Positions 43,794-51,712 of a stretch of 64,000 nucleotides of DNA are shown in pieces. The notes beneath the pieces are model-generated. The model saw only the letters and a program-made list of their open reading frames with translations. It was not told the DNA's origin and searched no databases. The DNA lies in assembly GCA_963848415.1 (NCBI GenBank), contig CAWKDN010000001.1, positions 2,170,001-2,234,000 of the forward strand. The letters are read 5' to 3'. Both the position numbers and the translations under genes were made by a program. Within the stretch, counting starts at the first letter, position 1, and every line of letters starts with the position of its first letter. The stretch comes from CAVQBC01 sp963848415. Lineage in GTDB: Bacteria; Actinomycetota; Thermoleophilia; Solirubrobacterales; Solirubrobacteraceae.

Positions 43794-45443
43794 ATGCGAA
43801 GGACGCGACGTGGGATGCGAAGGACGGTGCTGGCCGTCGCGGCGGCCTGCCTGCTGGCGCTTCCCGCCGGGGCAGCCGGCCAGGAGACCGCCGCGCAGGG
43901 CATCACCGGCACGAACGGCGCGCCCGTGCCCGAGCTCGACTGGGGCGCCTGCCCCGCCGGCAGCCCCGCCGGCTACGAGTGCGCCGTCGCCGAGGTACCG
44001 CTCTCCTACCGCGACCCTGCCGGCCAGAGCCTCGAGCTCGGGATCGGGCGCCTGCCGGCGACCGATCAGGCGAACAAGCTCGGCACGCTGTTCTTCGCCC
44101 AGGGCGGCCCCGGCGGATCTGGGCGCATCCCGCCGTCGTTCTCCTCGGCGCTGCGCGAGCGCTTCGACATCGTCGGCTACGACCCGCGCGGCATCGCCTC
44201 CAGCACCCAGGTCCGGTGCTTCAACTCAAACGCCCAGGCCCTGCGGCTGCTGGGCGCCCCGTTCCCGATCACGCTCGCGCAGGAGCAGGACGTCATCCGG
44301 CGCGCCGCGCGGGCGACCGAGCTGTGCGCCCGTAACGGCGGACCGCTGCTCTCCCACATGTCCACGGCCAACGTGGCCCGCGACCTCGACCTGTTGCGAC
44401 AAGCGGTCGGCGAGGAGCAGATGAACCTGTTCGGCATCTCCTACGGCTCGTTCGTCGGCGAGGTGTACGCGAACCTCTTCGGCGAGCGCGTCCGGGCGAT
44501 GGCGCTCGACGGCATCCTCGACCCGGTCGAGTGGACCACGGGACGCACGCCGGCCGAGGCCGCGGCGCCGTACGAGTACCGGGTCGGCTCCTACCTCGGC
44601 GCAAACCAGGCGCTGGAGGCGTTCCTCGACGCCTGCCAGGCGGCACCGTCGTGCTTCTTCCGCGACCCGCAGCTCGACCTGCGCGAGAAGTACGACCGCC
44701 TGCTCGAGCGGGTCCGCCGCCGCCCGGTGAACGTGAGCCTGCCCAACGGCCGGCAGGTCCGGCTGACCTATCAGGTGCTCGTCGAGGGCTCCAACGACGC
44801 GCTTCTGCGCCAGGACAACTCGCTCGGGCTCGGCTTCGTCCTCCAGCAGGGCTGGGAGGCGACCGAGGGGCCCGCGACGCCCCCACCGCCGGCCGAGCCG
44901 GTCCAGGAGGACCGCTACCTCGCCCCGGAGCGCGGCAAGGCCGTCGCCTGCGTCGACACCGCGAACCCGTCGAACCCGTGGGACGTCCCGCGCTACGCGC
45001 GCCGCGCCGACCGCCAAGGCGGCCCGTTCGGCTCCTACTGGGTCTACAAGTCGCTGCCCTGCGCGACCTGGCCGGCCACGGACGAGGACCGCTACACCGG
45101 CCCGTGGGACCGCCCGACGGCCAACCCGATCCTGCTGATCGCCAACCGCGGCGGCGACCCGTCGACGCCCTACGAGGACGCCGTCTCGACCGCCGGCGAG
45201 CTGGCCGACGCGCGGCTGCTCACGCTCGACGCGTTCGGCCACCTCGCCCACGGCGCGTTCACCGACCGGCTCAGCGCCTGCGTCGACGCAGCGGTCGACG
45301 ACTACCTGATCGCGCTGCGCCTGCCGCCGGAGGGGACCGTGTGCCGGCCGGACCGCGGGCCCTTCGGCCCGTCCGCCAGGGCGCCGGCGGGACCGGCCGC
45401 GCCGGCGTCGTTCATGCGCCCGGAGTCGCCGCAGGACCGCTGA
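43794..45443 (+). CDS. Secreted alpha/beta hydrolase, TAP-like (peptidase S33 type)
   Basis: 549 aa from ATG 43794, which has GAGGAG five bases upstream (43784-43789); ATG 43773 also is in frame but lacks one. Signal peptide TVLAVAAACLLALPAGAAGQ. Nucleophile Ser216 in LFGISYGSFVGE, oxyanion FFAQGGPGGSG, and a C-terminal TAP-like domain with Asp in NRGGDPSTPYEDA and His in LDAFGHLAHGAF. Related enzymes are secreted tripeptidyl aminopeptidases and proline iminopeptidase-like proteins. Two Cys-rich spots (CATW, VACVD) suggest disulfides. Confidence 0.88.
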   Translation: MRRTRRGMRRTVLAVAAACLLALPAGAAGQETAAQGITGTNGAPVPELDWGACPAGSPAGYECAVAEVPLSYRDPAGQSLELGIGRLPATDQANKLGTLFFAQGGPGGSGRIPPSFSSALRERFDIVGYDPRGIASSTQVRCFNSNAQALRLLGAPFPITLAQEQDVIRRAARATELCARNGGPLLSHMSTANVARDLDLLRQAVGEEQMNLFGISYGSFVGEVYANLFGERVRAMALDGILDPVEWTTGRTPAEAAAPYEYRVGSYLGANQALEAFLDACQAAPSCFFRDPQLDLREKYDRLLERVRRRPVNVSLPNGRQVRLTYQVLVEGSNDALLRQDNSLGLGFVLQQGWEATEGPATPPPPAEPVQEDRYLAPERGKAVACVDTANPSNPWDVPRYARRADRQGGPFGSYWVYKSLPCATWPATDEDRYTGPWDRPTANPILLIANRGGDPSTPYEDAVSTAGELADARLLTLDAFGHLAHGAFTDRLSACVDAAVDDYLIALRLPPEGTVCRPDRGPFGPSARAPAGPAAPASFMRPESPQDR

Positions 45444-45540
45444 GCCGCCCGCCGGCTCGCCGGCCCCGGACCCTGAGCGTCCCTGAAGTTCAGGGATCTC
45501 CCTGATGGTTCGGGGGCCGGTGCGGCGCGAGGGTCTCGCC

Positions 45541-45783
45541 ATGCCCGATTTCCTCCTCTGCCACCAGCACGAGCCGACCGAGTGCCCGGTCGCGTTCGCC
45601 GCCTGGTCCGGCTTTCAGAGCCCGCTGCGCCACGCCGAGGCCGTCGGCGCCTGCGTCCGCGGCGATCACCGCCTGTGGTGGTCGGTCAGCGCCGCCTCGA
45701 CCGACGCCGCCCTGTCCCTGTTGCCCGAGTACCTCGCCCACCGCACCGAGTGCGTGCCCGTCTCCGGAGTCCCGATCCCGTGA
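45541..45783 (+). CDS. Small conserved-looking protein coupled to ECF sigma factor
   Basis: 80 aa from ATG 45541: MPDFLLCHQHEPTECPVAFA, then WSGFQSPLRHAEAVGACVRG and DHRLWWSVSAASTDAALSLL. Cys and His residues (CHQHEP-EC) could bind metal. Its TGA overlaps the GTG of the sigma factor by 4 nt, so it may sense a ligand for it. I know similar short proteins beside ECF genes in actinobacteria but no function. Confidence 0.7.
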   Translation: MPDFLLCHQHEPTECPVAFAAWSGFQSPLRHAEAVGACVRGDHRLWWSVSAASTDAALSLLPEYLAHRTECVPVSGVPIP

Positions 45784-46292
45784 CCCTCAGCCTCGTCGAA
45801 ACCCGCCGGCTCGACCCCGAGCGCCTCGCCGACCACCTCGACCGCCTCTACCGGGCGGCCTGGGGCCTTACCGGCTCCCGCGAGGAGGCCGAGGACCTCG
45901 TGCAGGAGACCTACCTGCAGGTGCTCAAGCGCCCGCGCAGCCTCAACGGCGGCGACGAGCTCGGCTACCTGCTGCGCGCCCTGCGCAACACCTGGATCAG
46001 CCGCCACCGCGCCGCCGGGCGCCGCGCCATCACGGTCGCCATGCCCGAGGAGTTCGAGATCGAAGATCCGCAGGCCGGCGCGCGGCCCGATCGCGCCGCC
46101 GAGTCCCAGGAGGTCTTCGACGCCGTCCACGCCCAGCCCAGGCACCATCGCGAGGTGCTGGTCGCCGTCGACATGGTCGGGCTCTCCTACCAGGAGGCCG
46201 CCGGCGCGCTGGACGTCCCGGTCGGCACCGTGATGAGTCGCCTCTACCGCGCCCGCGACGGCGTGGCGCGGACGCTCGGGGTCGCCGCCTGA
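45780..46292 (+). CDS. ECF-type RNA polymerase sigma factor
   Basis: 170 aa from GTG 45780. Region 2: LADHLDRLYRAAWGLTGSRE, EAEDLVQETYLQVLKRPR, LGYLLRALRNTWISRHRAAG. Region 4: HHREVLVAVDMVGLSYQEAA and LDVPVGTVMSRLYRARDGVA. Coupled to the 80-aa upstream gene. No membrane anti-sigma is adjacent; the next gene is a PQQ-type dehydrogenase after 58 nt. Confidence 0.92.
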   Translation: MTLSLVETRRLDPERLADHLDRLYRAAWGLTGSREEAEDLVQETYLQVLKRPRSLNGGDELGYLLRALRNTWISRHRAAGRRAITVAMPEEFEIEDPQAGARPDRAAESQEVFDAVHAQPRHHREVLVAVDMVGLSYQEAAGALDVPVGTVMSRLYRARDGVARTLGVAA

Positions 46293-46350
46293 ACGCGCGG
46301 GTCATCAGGCGGCGGTCCTCGGGACGGTCGCCTGGCATCCTGGACGGCGG

Positions 46351-47577
46351 GTGAGGTGCACGACGCTCCTGCCGGCCGTCCTCGCGGCGGCCCTCGCGCT
46401 CGCCGCCTGCGGCTCGAGCGAGGAGGACGACGCGCCCGAGCCGGCCGCGTCGGCGACTCCCGCCCCGACCGCGACGCCCACCCCGACCCCGGCCGCGCGG
46501 CCGGCCGTCCGGCGCGGGGTCCGCCTCGTGCGGCTCGGGAGCTTCGACAGCCCGCTCTACGTGACCGCGCCGCCCGGCGACACCCGCCGCGTGTTCGTCG
46601 TCGAGCAGGGCGGGCGCATCCACGTCGTGCGCGGCGGGCGCAAGCTCGCGGAGCCGTTCCTCGACCTCTCTTCCAGGACGGCGCCGGGCGGGGAGCGCGG
46701 CCTGCTGTCGATGGCCTTCGCCCCCGACTACGCCACCAGCGGGCGCTTCTACGTCGACTACACCGACCTGCAGGGCGACACGCGGATCGTCGAGTACCGC
46801 CGCGCGAGCGAGGACCGGGCGGACCCGGGCTCGGCGCGGGAGCTGCTCTCCCAGCAGCAGCCCGAGCCCAACCACAACGGCGGCCTGCTGCTCTTCGGCC
46901 CCGACGACCTGCTCTACGTCGGCCTCGGCGACGGCGGCGGCGGCGGCGACGAGCACGGGGCGCGCGGCAACGCGCAGGACCTCGGGACGCTGCTGGGCAA
47001 GATCCTGCGGATCGATCCGCGGCCGGCCGGCGGCCGGCCGTACCGCATCCCGTCCTCGAACCCGTTCGTCGGCCGCCAGGGCGCCCGCGGGGAGATCTAC
47101 AGCTACGGGCTGCGCAACCCCTGGCGCTTCTCCTTCGACCGCCGCACCGGCGACCTCTCGATCGGCGACGTCGGCCAGGACGCCCAGGAGGAGATCGACT
47201 TCGTGCGCCGCAACCGCGGCGCGGGCGCGAACTTCGGCTGGCGGGTGTTCGAAGGCCCGGACCGCTTCGCCCCGGGCGAGCGCGCTCCCGGGGCGATACC
47301 GCCCGTGATCAGCCGCAGCCACGACGCGGGCTGGTGCTCGATCACCGGTGGCGTCGTGGTCCGGGATCCAGAGCTGGCCGGTCTCGCCGGGCGCTACGTG
47401 TTCGGCGACTTCTGCCAGGGCCGGGTCTGGTCGGCGCGGCTGCGGCCCGGCAGCGCCCGGCAGGTGCGCCAGACCCGCCTGCGCGTCCCGTCGATCTCCT
47501 CCTTCGGCGAGGACGCGCGCGGCCGCGTGTACGTCACCTCGCTCGAGGGCGGCGTCTACCGCCTGGCGCCGCGGTGA
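46351..47577 (+). CDS. PQQ-dependent sugar dehydrogenase-like lipoprotein
   Basis: 408 aa from GTG 46351. Lipobox LALAACGSS, then a Pro/Thr spacer and a six-bladed propeller. Motifs GERGLLSMAFAPDYATSGRF, PEPNHNGGLLLFGPDDLLYV, GLGDGGGGGDEHG, SYGLRNPWRFSFDRRTGDL and GRYVFGDFCQGRVW are those of the GDH-B/YliI (soluble aldose dehydrogenase) family, including the catalytic His region (NHNGG). Outer-face oxidation of sugars is inferred. Coupled by 4 nt to the MBL gene. Confidence 0.88.
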   Translation: MRCTTLLPAVLAAALALAACGSSEEDDAPEPAASATPAPTATPTPTPAARPAVRRGVRLVRLGSFDSPLYVTAPPGDTRRVFVVEQGGRIHVVRGGRKLAEPFLDLSSRTAPGGERGLLSMAFAPDYATSGRFYVDYTDLQGDTRIVEYRRASEDRADPGSARELLSQQQPEPNHNGGLLLFGPDDLLYVGLGDGGGGGDEHGARGNAQDLGTLLGKILRIDPRPAGGRPYRIPSSNPFVGRQGARGEIYSYGLRNPWRFSFDRRTGDLSIGDVGQDAQEEIDFVRRNRGAGANFGWRVFEGPDRFAPGERAPGAIPPVISRSHDAGWCSITGGVVVRDPELAGLAGRYVFGDFCQGRVWSARLRPGSARQVRQTRLRVPSISSFGEDARGRVYVTSLEGGVYRLAPR

Positions 47578-48308
47578 GCGGGGACCTCGCCGCGCTCGGC
47601 GTGGCGCTGATGCGGGCCGACAACCCGGGCCCGTACACGCTCTCGGGGACCAACACGTGGGTGACAGGGCGCTCGCCGGCGTGGGTGGTCGATCCCGGGC
47701 CCGAGCTCGACGCCCACCTCGACGCGGTGGCGGCCGAGGTGCAGGCGCGCGGCGGGGCCGGCGGGATCGCGGTCACCCACGACCACGCCGACCACGTCGA
47801 CGGCGTCGCCGCCCTGCGCGAGCGGCTCGGCGGCCCTCCGGTCGCCGCGATGCGCTACGCCGGCGCCGACGTGCGCCTCGGCGACGGCGACCGCTTCGGC
47901 CCGCTCGAGGCGGTCGCGGTGCCCGGCCACGCCGAGGACCATCTCGCCTTCCTCGCCGGCCCGGTCTGCTTCACCGGCGACGCGGTGCTCGGGGAGGGCA
48001 GCGTGTTCGTCGCCGGCGACCTCGCCGGCTATCTCGCCGGCCTGCGGCGGCTGCAGGCCTACGGCCCGGAGGTCATCTGCCCCGGCCACGGCCCACCGGT
48101 GTGGGAGCCGCTGGCCAAGCTCGACGGCTACCTCGAGCACCGCCTGGACCGCGAGCGGCGCCTGCTCGCCGCGCTGGCCGACGGCGTGCGCGACGAGGAC
48201 GAGCTGCTCGACCGCGTGTGGGACGACGCCCCCGCGGCCGTCCGGCCCGCCGCCGCGCTCACGCTCGCCGCGCATCTCGAGAAGCTGCGCGCCGAAGGGC
48301 GACTGTAG
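47574..48308 (+). CDS. MBL-fold metallo-hydrolase
   Basis: 244 aa from GTG 47574. Metal motif HxHxDH as His69-Asp-His71-Ala-Asp73-His74 (VTHDHADHVDG), later His in VPGHAEDHLAF, Asp in VCFTGDAVLGEG, and His in VICPGHGPPV. The C-terminal winged-helix-like segment (LLDRVWDDAPAAVRPAAAL) matches the LACTB2/RNase-like subgroup. Overlaps the upstream gene by 4 nt. Confidence 0.9.
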   Translation: MSGDLAALGVALMRADNPGPYTLSGTNTWVTGRSPAWVVDPGPELDAHLDAVAAEVQARGGAGGIAVTHDHADHVDGVAALRERLGGPPVAAMRYAGADVRLGDGDRFGPLEAVAVPGHAEDHLAFLAGPVCFTGDAVLGEGSVFVAGDLAGYLAGLRRLQAYGPEVICPGHGPPVWEPLAKLDGYLEHRLDRERRLLAALADGVRDEDELLDRVWDDAPAAVRPAAALTLAAHLEKLRAEGRL

Positions 48309-48369
48309 ACGCGCCAGGACCGTCGACCGGGACGAGAACGGCATGCCTGACATGCACTACTCGTCCCAC

Positions 48370-48387
48370 CCGGGGAGACCGCCCCGG
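48370..48387. terminator. Terminator-like hairpin between convergent genes
   Basis: CCGGGG (48370-48375) pairs with CCCCGG (48382-48387), loop AGACCG. It lies in the 117-nt gap between the MBL gene and the convergent dehydrogenase. Short and without T-tract, so tentative. Confidence 0.4.
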
Positions 48388-48425
48388 CAGGCACCCTCAG
48401 CCCCTTACCAGCCGGTGTTCAAACG

Positions 48426-49457
48426 TTACGGGCTCGGCGCTGCGGCGGCCGCATCCCCCAACCGCCGCCACGCCAGCGCCATAGCGGCCGCCAGCGGCGT
48501 CTGCCCCGCCGCCTCCGCGTTGTCGAAGACGGTCCGCAGCGTGTCGCCGATCGCCCGCACGCGGGCGTCGGCGCGGTCGCGGTCATAGCCCTCCGGCTCG
48601 AGCTCGACCGCGATGTTGATGATCCCGCCGGCGTTGGCCACGAAGTCCGGCACCCACAGGATTCCGCGGGCGGCGAGCAGCCCGGCCACGTCGTCGGAGA
48701 CGAGCTGGTTGTTGGCCGCGCCCGCCACCACCCGGCAGCGCAGCTCGGGCACCGTGTCGTGGTCGAGCACGCCGCCCAGCGCGCACGGGGCCAGCACGTC
48801 GACCTCCGCCGTGAGCGCCGTCCGCGGATCGGTCCAGCGGGCGCCGAGCGCCGCCGCGAGCTCGCGCTTGGCCGGGTCGACGTCCGAGACCACCAGCTCG
48901 GCGCCGCCGGCGGCCAGCAGCCCCGCCAGCCGGCCGCCGACCTGGCCGAGCCCGACCACGGCGACCGTGCGCCCGGCGAGCGCGGCCGACCCGAACGCGC
49001 GCTCGCAGGCGACGCGCACCGCCGTCTCGACCCCGAGCGCCGTCCACGCGCTCGGGTCGCCCGATCCGCCGCGCTCGTGGCCCAGGCCGCTCACGTGCCG
49101 CGTGACCTCGGCGATGACCTGCATGTCCTGGGCGGAGGTGCCGACGTCCTCGGCCGTGACGTAGCCGCCGCCGAGCGCCTCGACCGTGTCGCCGAAGTCC
49201 AGCAGCGCCGCGCGGCGGCGCTCCTCGGGCAGGGCGGGCTCGCCCGGACGCAGCACGATCACGCCCTTGCCGCCGCCCAGCGGCAGGTCGGCCACCGCGG
49301 ACTTGAACGTCATCGCCCGGGAGAGGCGCAGCGCGTCGCGCACCGCCGCGCGCGAGTCGTCGTAGGGCCACAGCCGGCATCCGCCCAGCGCCGGCCCGCG
49401 CACGGTCGAGTGCACCGCCACGACGGTGAAGAGCCCGGACCGGCGGCCCCTGCGCAC
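48426..49457 (-). CDS. Glu/Leu/Phe/Val dehydrogenase
   Basis: NAD(P)-dependent oxidative deamination of an amino acid, most like leucine/valine/phenylalanine dehydrogenases. Substrate motif GPALGGCRLWPY, catalytic Lys in PLGGGKGVIV, Rossmann GLGQVGGRLAGLL, and the C-terminal VPDFVANAGGIINIAVE. From GTG 49457 it is 343 aa. Homologues usually begin 10-20 residues earlier, and the frame upstream reads IDRYLETLDHDELL, back to an ATC at 49499. TAGGCT lies six bases before that ATC. The true start is therefore unclear: AUC, a mutated ATG, or the internal GTG. Confidence 0.88.
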   Translation of the reverse strand: MRRGRRSGLFTVVAVHSTVRGPALGGCRLWPYDDSRAAVRDALRLSRAMTFKSAVADLPLGGGKGVIVLRPGEPALPEERRRAALLDFGDTVEALGGGYVTAEDVGTSAQDMQVIAEVTRHVSGLGHERGGSGDPSAWTALGVETAVRVACERAFGSAALAGRTVAVVGLGQVGGRLAGLLAAGGAELVVSDVDPAKRELAAALGARWTDPRTALTAEVDVLAPCALGGVLDHDTVPELRCRVVAGAANNQLVSDDVAGLLAARGILWVPDFVANAGGIINIAVELEPEGYDRDRADARVRAIGDTLRTVFDNAEAAGQTPLAAAMALAWRRLGDAAAAAPSP

Positions 49458-49524
49458 CAGCAGCTCGTCGTGGTCGAGGGTCTCCAGGTAGCGATCGATC
49501 GAGCGAGCCTAGCTCGCGCCGCGA

Positions 49525-51039
49525 TCAGCCCGGCGGGGCCGTCCCGCCCGTCTCGGCGCCGGGTGCCGCCCCGCCGGCGGCCGGCGCGACCGGCGCCGGG
49601 GCGGGCGTGGCGGGCGCGGCCGGCGCCGAAGCAGGCGGAGGAGAGGACTCGGTCCCCGCGGCCGCCTCGGGCCGGGCCGCGACCCCGTCCTCGGGCGCCG
49701 CGACCCCGCCGCCGTCCACCGGCTCGGCGGCGGTCGGCGCGTCCACGGCGGGCAGCTCTGCGTCGGCGGGCAGCTCGGTCGCCGGCGCGGTCGCCACCGC
49801 CTCCTCGGGCACCGCCGCAGCGGGCGCCCGGCGGCGTTCGCGCGCGCGCCGGCGCGAGCGCTCGGCCTCGGTCGCGTCGGCGCGCCGGCGCGCGTCGCCG
49901 GCGCGCGGCAAGTCGGCGGCCGCCGCGGGGGCGCTCGCGGCGGCCGCGGCGGGCGGCGCCGCGCGGACCGCGGCCGCCGCTGCGGCCGCGGCGGAAGCCG
50001 GCTCGGGTGCGCCGGCCCGCGAGGAGGCCTCGCTCGACCGCGAGCGCGCCGGCCGGTCGGGCTCGCCCGCCAGCTGCCGGACCTCGACCGCGCCACCGGC
50101 GGTCAGCGCCGCTCCGCACACCACGGCGGCGACCTTGCAGGCCGTCGCGGTCGCCAGCCCGCCGCCCGCCGCGCCGCCCCCGGCCACGACGGCGCTGCCG
50201 CCCGCTGCCGCCCCGCCGCCCGCGCCGCCCAGGCCGAGCAGCTTGGCGCCGACCGCGAGCGGCCCGGCGGCGGCGACGGGGGAGAGGACCGCGAAGGAGC
50301 GCCGCATCCCGCGCAGGGCGGTGCGGTACTCGCGGCAGTCGCCGCACTCGCGCATGTGCCGGCGCGCGCGGCCGGAGGCCTTCACGCCGCGGTCGTAGGC
50401 GGCCAGCAGGTCGTGGCGGATCTCGTTGCAGTCGGTGTCGCGCGCCTCGGCGGCCTCGACGAGGCCCATGCGGGCGCGCACGAGCAGCGACTTGACCGCG
50501 GGCACCGTGACGTCCAGCGCGTCGGCCAGGTGGGCGTAGGACATGCCGTCCATCTCGCGCATGAGCAGGGCGGAGCGCTGCTGGTCGGGCAGCCGGCCGA
50601 CGTCGACCACGAGCCGGCGCAGGTGCTCGCGCCGCTGGGCCTCCTCGACCGGGTCGTGCAGCGGCTTGCGCGAGACCTCGAAGATCTCGCGGTCCGGGCG
50701 CGTCGGGCGCCGCAGGTGGTCGATGCAGCGGTTGTGGGCGACGCGGTAGAGCCACGCGCGCAGGTTGACCTCGCGGCGGTCGGCGCGCAGCGCGGCGAAG
50801 GCGCGGACGAAGACGTCCTGCAGGACGTCCTCGGCGTCCTGGCGCGGGCCGGCGGAGAGCATCTGGCGGACATAGGCGAACAGCCGCTGGCGGTAGCGGT
50901 CGTGGATGACGCCGAAGGCGTCGTCGTTGCCGGCCCTGAAGAGGGCGATCAGCTGCTCGTCGGAGCGCAGGCGCAGGAGCGGTCCGACGAGCGAGACGCG
51001 GCCCATCGAAGCCGGTGCGTGTACTGCGGACGCTTCCAC
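49525..51039 (-). CDS. ECF sigma factor fused to zinc-finger anti-sigma module, membrane segment and Pro/Ala-rich tail
   Basis: 504 aa from GTG 51039 (ATG 51006 is an alternative). Residues 30-110: sigma region 2 (LIALFRAGNDDAFGVIHDRY, DAEDVLQDVFVRAFAAL). About 145-198: region 4 (LPDQQRSALLMREMDGMSYA, LDVTVPAVKSLLVRARMGLV). About 204-240: anti-sigma zinc finger with Cys204 and His228-x3-Cys232-x2-Cys235 (HMRECGDC). A Gly/Ala-rich stretch leads to a possible membrane segment (LATATACKVAAVVCGAALTAGGAV, quoted in part), then about 175 residues of Ala/Pro/Arg-rich sequence. A sigma factor tethered to its own inhibitor would need proteolysis or a conformational switch for release. Confidence 0.85.
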   Translation of the reverse strand: MEASAVHAPASMGRVSLVGPLLRLRSDEQLIALFRAGNDDAFGVIHDRYRQRLFAYVRQMLSAGPRQDAEDVLQDVFVRAFAALRADRREVNLRAWLYRVAHNRCIDHLRRPTRPDREIFEVSRKPLHDPVEEAQRREHLRRLVVDVGRLPDQQRSALLMREMDGMSYAHLADALDVTVPAVKSLLVRARMGLVEAAEARDTDCNEIRHDLLAAYDRGVKASGRARRHMRECGDCREYRTALRGMRRSFAVLSPVAAAGPLAVGAKLLGLGGAGGGAAAGGSAVVAGGGAAGGGLATATACKVAAVVCGAALTAGGAVEVRQLAGEPDRPARSRSSEASSRAGAPEPASAAAAAAAAVRAAPPAAAAASAPAAAADLPRAGDARRRADATEAERSRRRARERRRAPAAAVPEEAVATAPATELPADAELPAVDAPTAAEPVDGGGVAAPEDGVAARPEAAAGTESSPPPASAPAAPATPAPAPVAPAAGGAAPGAETGGTAPPG

Positions 51040-51135
51040 GGTGCGATCCGTTTCCTCGGGGACGCCGTTCGCAGGACTCTAACCACCCGACCCCCGGGAA
51101 GTTGTGCCCCGTCGCTTGCGATCCTGTGCCGGGTC

Positions 51136-51546
51136 GTGTCCGATCTGCTCCCCATCCGCCACGGGCTGGCGATCCCGCGCGCGGAGATCACCGTGCGCAC
51201 CAGCCGCTCCTCCGGGCCCGGCGGCCAGCACGCGAACGTCACCGCCTCGCGCGTCGAGGCGGTCTTCGACGTCGCCGCGTCGGCGACGCTGAGCGCCGCG
51301 CAGAAGGCGCGCATCCGCTCGCGGCTGGGCCCGCGGGTGACCGCCGCCGCCCAGGACACCCGCTCTCAGACGCGCAACCGCGAGCTCGCGCTCGAGCGCC
51401 TCGCCCGCCGGCTGGCGGGCGCCCTGGAGGTCCGCAAGCACCGCACGCCCACCCGCCCCGGGACGGGCGCCCGGCGCCGGCGGGTGGAGGACAAGCGGCG
51501 GCGCGGGGCGGTCAAGCGCGACCGCCGCCGCCCGCCGGCAGACTAG
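51136..51546 (+). CDS. arfB: Alternative ribosome-rescue factor ArfB (GGQ peptidyl-tRNA hydrolase)
   Basis: Frees ribosomes stalled on non-stop mRNA by hydrolysing peptidyl-tRNA. It is 136 aa from GTG 51136. GGQ at residues 29-31 inside SRSSGPGGQHANVTASRVE, class I release-factor fold, and the Lys/Arg-rich C-terminal tail (KRRRGAVKRDRRRP) that enters the mRNA channel. It is separated from the divergent sigma gene by about 96 nt. Its TAG lies inside the long palindrome. Confidence 0.92.
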   Translation: MSDLLPIRHGLAIPRAEITVRTSRSSGPGGQHANVTASRVEAVFDVAASATLSAAQKARIRSRLGPRVTAAAQDTRSQTRNRELALERLARRLAGALEVRKHRTPTRPGTGARRRRVEDKRRRGAVKRDRRRPPAD

Positions 51547-51710
51547 ATGATTGGTCCCGCGACCGCGCGGGCGGCTGGCGGATGTCCCGTGGATGCTGGA
51601 CGGTGCCCGCCGCAGGGCACAGTGGTGGTACCACGGGCCCTCTGGGCGGGTGCCGCCCAGCGCCGCGGGACGCCGCCAGACGGTCGTGGGGTCGCGGGAT
51701 CACTCATCTA
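51544..51710. repeat. 167-bp imperfect palindrome between convergent genes
   Basis: The ends TAGATGATTGGTCCCGCGAC (51544-51563) and the reverse complement of 51691-51710 (TAGATGAGTGATCCCGCGAC) match at 18 of 20 positions. Matching continues inward (CTGGCGG..GTCCCG..GCTGG..G) to a centre at GTGGTACCAC (51626-51635). The unit exactly fills the gap between the arfB stop and the ALDH stop. It could be a miniature inverted-repeat element or a very large bidirectional terminator. No gene is seen in it. Confidence 0.75.
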
Positions 51711-51712
51711 GC

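Noticed and set aside
51551..51712. Short reading frames on both strands inside the long palindrome
   Set aside because: They mirror each other because the DNA is a palindrome; no start signals or protein-like features.
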